A DNA stretch of 5,669 nt from Mycobacteriaceae bacterium (GTDB taxonomy: Bacteria; Actinomycetota; Actinomycetes; Mycobacteriales; Mycobacteriaceae), in assembly GCA_019242135.1 (NCBI GenBank), contig JAFAWC010000132.1, positions 1-5,669 of the forward strand. The letters are read 5' to 3'. Every line of letters starts with the position of its first letter. The first letter of the stretch is position 1. Of this stretch, positions 1-5,100 are shown in pieces. The translations under genes and the position numbers were made by a program. The notes under the pieces are model-generated. The model ran no database searches and was not told the DNA's origin. It saw only the letters and a list, made by a program, of their open reading frames with translations.

Positions 1-70
1 GCTTGCCCAGCGCGAGCCTGACCTGTTCACGTACGTTCGCGTCGTCGCTGTAGACCAAGATGCGGGGCAC
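1..70 (-). CDS. Response regulator receiver protein, N-terminal fragment (runs off left edge)
   Basis: Only the first 23 codons are inside the window, read leftward from a GTG at 70-68; an in-frame TAA at 82-80 closes the frame upstream, so this GTG is the only usable start. The peptide MPRILVYSDDANVREQVRLA is the first beta strand and helix of a receiver domain: a hydrophobic strand (ILVY) followed by an acidic pair (D9, D10) of the kind that binds Mg2+ next to the phosphorylated aspartate. The phospho-acceptor itself is outside the window. From memory it resembles mycobacterial Rv3143, a stand-alone receiver protein next to the nuo operon; that is recollection, not a search. It starts 9 nt after the YceI stop, so it is probably co-transcribed with it. 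A purine-rich GGGGGA at 88-83 could be its ribosome site, although the 12-nt spacing is long. Confidence 0.7.
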   Translation of the reverse strand, partial: MPRILVYSDDANVREQVRLALGK

Positions 71-79
71 GCACGGATG

Positions 80-616
80 TTATCCCCCGGTCCGGCGGAA
101 CACCGCGTCGGCAAAGAGCGTGGTGGTCTTCGGGATCATTCCCACCAGGTTGCCGCTGACGCCGAGGCGTTCCCGGTCAACCGTCGTGGTCGTCGTCAGT
201 CGCACCTCGCCGCCGGCGAGGACCTCGGCCTTGGCGCGCAGCGGCATCGCCAGGGTGTTGCCGCGGATGGACAGGTTGGCCTGCACGTTCACTTCGTTGT
301 CGCCGGCGGAGTCGGCACCGGTCACCGTGACGGTGATGTCGGGGTAATGCTCGGCGTCGAAGAAGTCCGCGGACCGCAGGTGGTTGTCGCGCCGCTTGAT
401 GCCGGTGGTCACCGACTCGGCCTTGACATCGACTCGGCCGGTTACCTTACCGCCGGCGTCGAGGTTGCCCTCTCCGGTGAACTCGGTGAAGTGACCCTTG
501 ACGTTCGCCAGGCCCCACATCGTCTTGCTCGTGAACGAGAACGACGACCTGTTCGCATCGAGTGACCACGTCCCGACCGCAGCTGTGCTGTTCAAAAGAT
601 CAGTGACAGTTGACAT
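80..616 (-). CDS. YceI-family lipocalin-like protein
   Basis: The 178-aa product has the family's usual length and covers the whole YceI domain. Visible hallmarks are WSLD near residues 17-20, a V-x-G-x-F strand pattern (VKGHFTEFTG, 39-48), the conserved block around RRDNHLRSADFFDAEHYP (75-92), and a C-terminal alternating beta pattern ending GMIPKTTTLFADAVF. YceI proteins form a lipocalin-like barrel and some bind polyisoprenoid chains; the ligand here is unknown. There is no signal peptide, so the protein is probably cytosolic, unlike E. coli YceI. The ATG at 616-614 was preferred over an ATG 54 nt further upstream because it has a GGAGG site just before it, matches the family N-terminus and avoids a 44-nt overlap with the preceding gene. 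It starts 10 nt after the DUF6285/NTF2 gene and ends 9 nt before the response regulator, so its expression is probably tied to both. A run of five threonines (141-145) lies in a beta strand and looks harmless. Confidence 0.88.
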   Translation of the reverse strand: MSTVTDLLNSTAAVGTWSLDANRSSFSFTSKTMWGLANVKGHFTEFTGEGNLDAGGKVTGRVDVKAESVTTGIKRRDNHLRSADFFDAEHYPDITVTVTGADSAGDNEVNVQANLSIRGNTLAMPLRAKAEVLAGGEVRLTTTTTVDRERLGVSGNLVGMIPKTTTLFADAVFRRTGG

Positions 617-620
617 TTCG

Positions 621-625
621 CCTCC
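621..625 (-). promoter_or_regulatory. Shine-Dalgarno site of the YceI gene
   Basis: GGAGG on the minus strand lies 4 nt before the ATG at 616-614. It decides the start of the YceI gene in favour of this ATG rather than the in-frame ATG at 670. Confidence 0.7.
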
Positions 626-626
626 A

Positions 627-1331
627 CTATCTGGTTTGGTCAAGGAGTGGCACCAAGTCGGCGGGATCAAAGTACTCGTCGACGCGGGTGATCAAGCCGT
701 CGTTGCCGACCCGGATGATGATCCCGACGCGGATCGAGTACGGCGAGCCGTCGCGACTCTGGCCGTGCAGGCGGTGCTGCTGCACGAAGCCCCCGTCGAA
801 GAACCGCCGATCGGCCACCTCGTAATGGCGGTCTCGCGTGACGGACACAAACCAGTCGATCACGCGGAGGGCGCGGGCCTTATCGGACGCACGTTCGTCC
901 CCGGCATGCCAGACGCGCACATCGTCGGACCACAGTGCCGCGACGGCGCCGACATCGCCGGCTTCGATGGCAGCGAACAGCCGGTCGGCGACCGACGCCG
1001 ACGCATAGCCGGGGTGAGCCACCTCGAGCCGGTGATAGACGAGCGAGCGCAACGCGCTGATCACGTCGTCGTCTCGGTCGTCGAAATCGCCGCCGCGGAT
1101 CGCTGAGATGAGGTCCTGCTCGGGAGTCGATGGTCGCTCGGACGAGCCTCGCTCGGGAGTCGATGGTCGCTCGGTCTCGAGTTCGCGTTCGACGATGCGC
1201 AGCACGTTCGCCGCGACCCGGGCGTGGAAGTTCACCTGCCCGCCGGTGGCGCCGCGCACGTCGACGTCGAGGAATTCCGCGACCGCATCGACCAGTTCGG
1301 CGGCGGTCGGCCGGCCGTAAGCCGACGTCAT
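627..1331 (-). CDS. DUF6285 domain fused to SnoaL/NTF2-like domain (possible kinase partner, LvaB-like)
   Basis: The 234-aa protein has two parts. Residues about 6-109 look like a DUF6285 domain: RPTAAELVDAVAEFL at 7-21, then FHARVAANVLRIVEREL at 35-51, and a C-terminal helix (ISALRSLVYHRLEVAHPGY, 91-109). Residues about 112-230 look like a SnoaL/NTF2-like alpha+beta domain: a first helix (RLFAAIEAGD), LWSDDVRVWHAG, and a C-terminal strand ending RVDEYFDPADL. DUF6285 proteins are usually short stand-alone proteins encoded beside a phosphotransferase and an acyl-CoA dehydrogenase, as here; from memory LvaB of Pseudomonas, needed for LvaA kinase activity, is of this kind. The likely role is therefore as partner of the adjacent kinase, with the NTF2-like domain adding a binding or catalytic pocket; this is inference. 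The ATG at 1331-1329 overlaps the kinase TGA (ATGA), suggesting coupled translation, and has a GAGG at 1342-1339. The middle of the DUF6285 part carries an 11-residue duplication (ERPSTPE at 54-60 and 65-71). Confidence 0.82.
   Translation of the reverse strand: MTSAYGRPTAAELVDAVAEFLDVDVRGATGGQVNFHARVAANVLRIVERELETERPSTPERGSSERPSTPEQDLISAIRGGDFDDRDDDVISALRSLVYHRLEVAHPGYASASVADRLFAAIEAGDVGAVAALWSDDVRVWHAGDERASDKARALRVIDWFVSVTRDRHYEVADRRFFDGGFVQQHRLHGQSRDGSPYSIRVGIIIRVGNDGLITRVDEYFDPADLVPLLDQTR
1118..1174. repeat. Short tandem duplication: two identical 24-nt copies, 33-nt period
   Basis: Positions 1118-1141 and 1151-1174 are identical over 24 nt and start 33 nt apart, so the unit keeps the reading frame and encodes the repeated ERPSTPE peptide in the DUF6285 region. 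It sits where I expect a variable helix/loop in that family, so copy number could vary without breaking the fold. No third copy is present. Confidence 0.92.
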
Positions 1332-2311
1332 GGCGTGGCCTCGAGCAGCTCGAGCAAGTCCCATTCCGTCTCACATACCCGCCGTCCGATCGCGGCCAGC
1401 TCGACAGATCGGCTCCGACCGGACAGATGCCGCTCGGCCTGGTATCGGCAGATGATCCCCCAGGACAAGGTGGCCCTGATCAGCCACCACCGCATTCCCA
1501 CCCGGTCGACGGTAGTCCCACCGGCCTCTTCGTATGCGGAAAGAAAGTCTTCGAGGCTGCCCAGCCCGCCGGCGGCCCGCGCGTGCGGTGCGCCGAATCG
1601 CCACGCCCGGATGCAGAACCAGGCCAGGTCCTCGTAGATCTCACCGCGGTGGACCAGCTCCCAGTCGAGCACTGCCGCAAGCGCGCCGTCGCGGACGATG
1701 AGGTTTCCCATCCGGAAGTCGCCGTGCACCAGCACCGGGGGCGTCGACGGCGGACGGTTCGCCGCCAGCCAGCGCAGCGCCCACTCGAACGTGGCGGTGG
1801 TGTCACCCATCGCGTCGAGCTGGTCGCGCCAAAGGGACATCTGGTCGTTGCCGTGGACGTCGACGTCGACCGGATCGACGCGGTGGATCGCGGCGAGAGC
1901 GTGCGCGCACTGTCTCAGAAGTCGGGTACGGGCGGGCTCGTCGCCCTCGAGCGCGCGAAGAATCTTGCGAGCGATCGTCTCTCCCTCGATCGCGTCGCAC
2001 ACCAGAAACGGCAGGCCCAGCGCGGTCGTCGAGTTGTCAGCGATCAGCACGTGCGGCACCGGCGCGCCCTGGGCGGCCGCGAGCCGTTGCGTCAGCGCCT
2101 CAGTCTCCATCGCCGCGTGCACGTCGTCGGGCGGCCCGGTGCGCAGGATCAGCTTGCGCGCGGCGCCGTCGGTTCTCACCTCGAACGCCCACGTGGACCG
2201 GCTCGCCCCGCCCGTCAGTGCCTGCAGACTGGAGACGGTGACCGCGCTGCCGAGCACCGGTGACAGGACGGCCGGCAGGGCGTCGCGCAGGTGACGTTCG
2301 AGCCGGGACAC
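1328..2311 (-). CDS. Aminoglycoside-phosphotransferase-fold small-molecule kinase (LvaA / ACAD10-11 kinase-like)
   Basis: The 327-aa product spans a full APH-fold kinase. Visible parts are a glycine-rich loop (LTGGASRSTW, 32-41), a lysine strand (ARKLILR, K53) for ATP binding, the catalytic motif HGDFRMGN (196-203, with D198 as likely base and N203 as metal ligand), and VLDWE (214-218) carrying the second metal-binding aspartate, D216. Kinases of this subgroup sit beside acyl-CoA dehydrogenases and, in LvaA and the kinase part of ACAD11, phosphorylate the hydroxyl of 4-hydroxyacyl-CoAs; antibiotic resistance is unlikely in this context. The start is the GTG at 2311-2309, only 4 nt after the dehydrogenase stop, followed by SRLERHLRDALP. 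The frame stays open 762 nt further upstream, but that extension lies on top of the dehydrogenase gene in another frame and looks like arginine/proline-rich noise. The GTG has no convincing ribosome site, which suggests re-initiation after the dehydrogenase. The stop overlaps the DUF6285 start by 4 nt. Confidence 0.87.
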   Translation of the reverse strand: MSRLERHLRDALPAVLSPVLGSAVTVSSLQALTGGASRSTWAFEVRTDGAARKLILRTGPPDDVHAAMETEALTQRLAAAQGAPVPHVLIADNSTTALGLPFLVCDAIEGETIARKILRALEGDEPARTRLLRQCAHALAAIHRVDPVDVDVHGNDQMSLWRDQLDAMGDTTATFEWALRWLAANRPPSTPPVLVHGDFRMGNLIVRDGALAAVLDWELVHRGEIYEDLAWFCIRAWRFGAPHARAAGGLGSLEDFLSAYEEAGGTTVDRVGMRWWLIRATLSWGIICRYQAERHLSGRSRSVELAAIGRRVCETEWDLLELLEATP

Positions 2312-2315
2312 TTGG

Positions 2316-3551
2316 CTATTTGCCGAACTTGAACAGCCGCTGGGCAACCCGGCGGATCTGGATCTCCTCGGACCCCTCGGTGATCCGGTAGCGGCGGTGA
2401 TGGCGGTAGATGTGCTCGAACGGCTGATGGCGGGTGTAGCCGAGGCCGCCGAACACCTGCATGGCGCGGTCGGCGGCCTCGCACACCAGCCGGTTGGCGC
2501 GATAGTTCGCCATCGAAACCTTGTCGGACACCTCGAGATGATGGTTGCGGTCCAGGTGCCAGGCGGCGTAGCGGACCAGCAGGCGAACCATTTGCGCCTC
2601 GGTCTGCAATTCGACGAGGGGCCACTGCACGGCCTGGTTGACCGACAGCGGTGTACCGAACACCACGCGCTCGCGGGCATAGGCCACGGCACGGTCGATG
2701 CAGTACTGGGCCGCGCCGAGACTGCTGGCGGCCTGGCGTATCCGGTTCTCGTGCAGGAATGTCTGCGCCACCTCCAAGCCGCGATCCACCTCGCCAAGCA
2801 CCGCGTCGTCGGGCACCACGACGTCGTGCAGCTCCACTTCGCCGTGGTCGGAGGGCATGTTGAAGGTCCACCAGTAGTACGGCACCTCGAACCCCGAGGT
2901 GTCGGTGGGCACCAAGAATGCGGTGATCCCGGTCGCCTGGCCCGGTGTTCCCGAGGTGCGGGCGAATACGAGGTCATGCGTCGCGCGATGCACGCCGGTG
3001 TTGAACCGCTTGGCGCCATTGATGATCCAGCTGTCATCCGATCGCTGCGCACGGGTCTCCAGCCAGGTCGCATCCGAGCCGTGGCCGGGCTCGGTCAGCC
3101 CGAACGCGAAACTCCGCTCGCCGGTGATCAGTGCTTCGGACCACTGGGTGCGCTGTGTCTGGGTGCCGAAGCGCTCCATCATGATCACTTGCGGGAAATT
3201 GCCGACGAACGACGACTCGTCCTGCAGGTCGTTGTGCAGCCCCAAACCCTTGGCCGCCAGATGCTCACGGATGACTGCCATGTCGACGTTGGTGCCGTCG
3301 CGGCCGCCCAACGAGGCGGGCAGGCCATAGCGCAGCCAGCCGGCCGCGTCGGCGCGCTTGCGCATCTCGTCGAGCAGTTGCTCCCAGGCGCGCGCCGGGA
3401 TGCCGCCGTTGTCCCAGTCCGTGCGCGCGTATTCGCGACGCTGGTCGAAGTACTGCAGGTTCTCGCGCTCCAGCGGCTTGATCTCCTGCTCGATAAATGT
3501 GTCGATGTCGCCGAGAAGTGCCGGAAGATGTTCGGGCAGAGTAAAATCCAC
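2316..3551 (-). CDS. Acyl-CoA dehydrogenase family protein (LvaC / ACAD11-like partner)
   Basis: The 411-aa, full-length FAD-dependent acyl-CoA dehydrogenase has the family's three-domain layout. Visible motifs are SFAFGLTEPGHGSDA (147-161), the flavin/substrate loop; INGAKRFNTG (177-186) in the beta domain; RERVVFGTPLSVNQAVQWPL (293-312); and AMQVFGGLGY (363-372). RITEGSEEIQ (389-398) places the presumed catalytic base at E392, as in the YEGT motif of medium-chain enzymes. Ordinary members oxidise acyl-CoAs to 2-enoyl-CoAs and pass electrons to ETF. Beside a phosphotransferase and DUF6285 gene, the better guess is the ACAD11/LvaC type, which eliminates phosphate from a 4-phosphoacyl-CoA; the substrate cannot be read from sequence. 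The GTG at 3551-3549 is supported by AAGGA 6 nt upstream and by the normal family N-terminus (MDFTLPEHL). The gene starts 29 nt after the TetR gene and ends 4 nt before the kinase. Confidence 0.93.
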   Translation of the reverse strand: MDFTLPEHLPALLGDIDTFIEQEIKPLERENLQYFDQRREYARTDWDNGGIPARAWEQLLDEMRKRADAAGWLRYGLPASLGGRDGTNVDMAVIREHLAAKGLGLHNDLQDESSFVGNFPQVIMMERFGTQTQRTQWSEALITGERSFAFGLTEPGHGSDATWLETRAQRSDDSWIINGAKRFNTGVHRATHDLVFARTSGTPGQATGITAFLVPTDTSGFEVPYYWWTFNMPSDHGEVELHDVVVPDDAVLGEVDRGLEVAQTFLHENRIRQAASSLGAAQYCIDRAVAYARERVVFGTPLSVNQAVQWPLVELQTEAQMVRLLVRYAAWHLDRNHHLEVSDKVSMANYRANRLVCEAADRAMQVFGGLGYTRHQPFEHIYRHHRRYRITEGSEEIQIRRVAQRLFKFGK

Positions 3552-3557
3552 GTCCAG

Positions 3558-3562
3558 TCCTT
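3558..3562 (-). promoter_or_regulatory. Shine-Dalgarno site of the acyl-CoA dehydrogenase
   Basis: AAGGA on the minus strand with a 6-nt spacer before the GTG at 3551-3549. It lies in the 29-nt gap after the TetR gene, the largest gap in the window, and supports the GTG start. The gap is too short for an evident promoter plus operator. Confidence 0.65.
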
Positions 3563-3580
3563 CAGGTTGAGGTGCACACG

Positions 3581-4195
3581 CTAAAACCCGTATAGGGTCT
3601 TCTTCCAGATCGTCGACAGTGTCGCGACGGCGTCCGCGTCACTGATCTGGCCGAGGCCGGAGGACGCCACGAACACGGTCGTGAAGTTCTCGAAGAGCAG
3701 CGCGATCGCCGCGGCGATGTACTGCGGGTGAAGGTCGCGCCCGTAGCCGTGCTCCTGGGCTCGGCGCACCGAGGCGGCGACGATGTCGATGCCGAAGCGC
3801 CGGAACTCGTTCTGCACGTGGGCGAATCGTTGTTGGGTCGCGGCCAGCTGGGCGACCGCGATCATGATGCCGATGTTCTGTTTGAACATGTTCCAATAGC
3901 CGGTGACGACAGCGGTGAAGAACTCGGTGTCGTCGGGGGAGTCCGGCAGCGAGACGGCCAACCCCGATGGTTCGACGATGTCGTGCAGGAAAGACTCGGC
4001 CAGTGCGGCAAGCAGGTCTTCCTTGTCGTCGAAGTAGCGGTAAAACGCTGCCGGCGACCTGCCAGCCGCCGAGGTGATGTCGGCGAGCGTGGTGCCGTGA
4101 AACCCTCGCTCGGCGAAAAGCTTTCGAGCGGCCTGCTCGATGGCCTGACGTGTTTGCCTGCCCTTGGAGCTCAGGGTCTGAATCGGCATCGTCAC
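3581..4195 (-). CDS. TetR-family transcriptional regulator
   Basis: The protein is 204 aa from the GTG at 4195-4193, or 202 aa from the ATG at 4189-4187. Residues about 13-59 form the classic TetR DNA-binding domain: RQAIEQAARKLFAERGFHGT, then the helix-turn-helix TTLADITSAAGRSPAAFYRYF (35-55), followed by DDKEDLLAALAE. The rest is a helical ligand-binding and dimerisation domain without a recognisable ligand signature. Most such proteins repress their own operon and release DNA on binding a pathway intermediate, often an acyl-CoA in catabolic clusters; that is an inference here. It sits in the middle of the operon: the GTG would overlap the lyase TGA by 4 bp, while the ATG would start 2 nt after it, and neither has a strong ribosome site, so the exact start is open. 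No operator-like palindrome was found nearby; a site, if any, is probably ahead of the operon outside the window. Confidence 0.92.
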   Translation of the reverse strand: MTMPIQTLSSKGRQTRQAIEQAARKLFAERGFHGTTLADITSAAGRSPAAFYRYFDDKEDLLAALAESFLHDIVEPSGLAVSLPDSPDDTEFFTAVVTGYWNMFKQNIGIMIAVAQLAATQQRFAHVQNEFRRFGIDIVAASVRRAQEHGYGRDLHPQYIAAAIALLFENFTTVFVASSGLGQISDADAVATLSTIWKKTLYGF

Positions 4196-5100
4196 CGCCC
4201 GAGCAGCCGGTCACCGGCGCGCATCAACGCGCCGGGCAGCTGGTGGCCGACGACCCGCTGCGCGATGCGCGCGGCGGCGATCGCCGCGCCGAGATCGACG
4301 TCTACGCCGATACCGCTGTCGCGCAACATGTACACCAAGTCCTCGGTGGCGATGTTGCCGGTGGCCCCCGGTGCGAACGGGCAGCCGCCGAGCCCGCCGA
4401 CCGATGCGTCCAGCCGGGTAATGCCGGCTTGGACCGCGGCGTACGCACTCGCCAGGCCCGCGCCTCGGGTGTTGTGGAAGTGCGCACCGAGCGGAATAGG
4501 TCCTGCCACCTCGATTGTGTCGGTGACAAGGTCGGATGTGCGGCGCGGTGTCGTCGTGCCGATGGTGTCTGCCAGGGCGAGCCGGTCGGTCCCGTGCTCG
4601 CGTGCCTGCTCGACGATGCCGAGCGTGGCTTCCGGGGCGGTGGGCCCGTCGAACGGGCAGTCCCAGGCGCACGCGATGATGACCTCGACAGATGCGCCGC
4701 TGTCGTGGGCGATCGCAACGATCTCGCCGATAAGCGCGGTCGCTTCGGCGCTGGACCGGCCGACGTTGGCCTGGCTGAGCCCATCGGACGCCGACACCAC
4801 GTACTCAAGGGATCGAAGGCCCGCGGCGACCGCACGTTTGGCGCCATTCGGGCTAGCCACCAGCGCCGAGAAGTCGATCCCGTCGAACCGGGGCAGATGC
4901 TCAGACAGTTGCGCGGCGTCGGCCAGCGCGGGCACCTTAGACGGTGAGACGAACGCGGTGGCCTCCACTTCGCGCACTCCGGTCGCCGCGACGGCTTCCA
5001 GAAGTTCGAGCTTGGCCTGCAAGGGGATTGGCTGCTCGATCTGCAGCCCGTCGCGAAGAGAGACCTCGCGGATCGTGACGTGCTGGGGCAGGTCCGTCAT
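4192..5100 (-). CDS. Hydroxymethylglutaryl-CoA lyase family protein
   Basis: The 302-aa TIM-barrel lyase of the HMGL/DRE-TIM family has the usual length. Active-site elements are REVSLRDGLQ (11-20; R16 and D17, metal and substrate binding), VEATAFVSPSKVP (45-57; E46), LADTIG (176-181; D178), the metal-binding histidines in GAHFHNTRG (H207, H209), and the signature loop SVGGLGGCPFAPGATGN (233-249) with catalytic C240 and metal ligand N249. The true HMG-CoA lyase splits (S)-3-hydroxy-3-methylglutaryl-CoA into acetyl-CoA and acetoacetate. The second half of the histidine motif differs from the animal enzyme (HNTRG rather than HDTYG), so a related branched 3-hydroxyacyl-CoA could be the substrate; annotation as HMG-CoA lyase is by family only. 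The ATG at 5100-5098 overlaps the stop of the CoA-transferase (ATGA), with GGGAG at 5109-5105, so the two are translationally coupled and probably act in one pathway. The stop overlaps or abuts the TetR start. Confidence 0.9.
   Translation of the reverse strand: MTDLPQHVTIREVSLRDGLQIEQPIPLQAKLELLEAVAATGVREVEATAFVSPSKVPALADAAQLSEHLPRFDGIDFSALVASPNGAKRAVAAGLRSLEYVVSASDGLSQANVGRSSAEATALIGEIVAIAHDSGASVEVIIACAWDCPFDGPTAPEATLGIVEQAREHGTDRLALADTIGTTTPRRTSDLVTDTIEVAGPIPLGAHFHNTRGAGLASAYAAVQAGITRLDASVGGLGGCPFAPGATGNIATEDLVYMLRDSGIGVDVDLGAAIAAARIAQRVVGHQLPGALMRAGDRLLGR

Noticed and set aside
617..670. Upstream ATG for the YceI gene (196 aa version)
   Set aside because: It would overlap the preceding gene by 44 nt, adds residues not typical of YceI, and the internal ATG has GGAGG ahead of it.
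498..1106. Plus-strand frame of 202 codons
   Set aside because: It is antisense to the DUF6285/NTF2 gene and the YceI start; no ribosome site or domain was seen.
1328..2311. Reading the APH-fold gene as an antibiotic-resistance kinase
   Set aside because: Its neighbours are acyl-CoA enzymes and a DUF6285 gene, which fits the metabolic kinase subgroup; no resistance context or mobile element is present.
2312..3073. 254-residue N-terminal extension of the kinase frame
   Set aside because: It lies over the dehydrogenase gene in another frame on the same strand, is rich in Arg/Pro/Ser/Trp without domain motifs, and a GTG at 2311 gives the normal kinase N-terminus.
2397..3584. Plus-strand frame of 395 codons
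   Set aside because: It mirrors the acyl-CoA dehydrogenase codons; the His/Gly/Val-rich product shows no known motif, whereas the minus-strand frame has all dehydrogenase motifs.
3586..3598. Inverted repeat ACCC-n5-GGGT as possible operator or terminator
   Set aside because: The arms are only 4 nt, it lies in the last codons of the TetR gene and has no T-run; it is expected by chance at this base composition.
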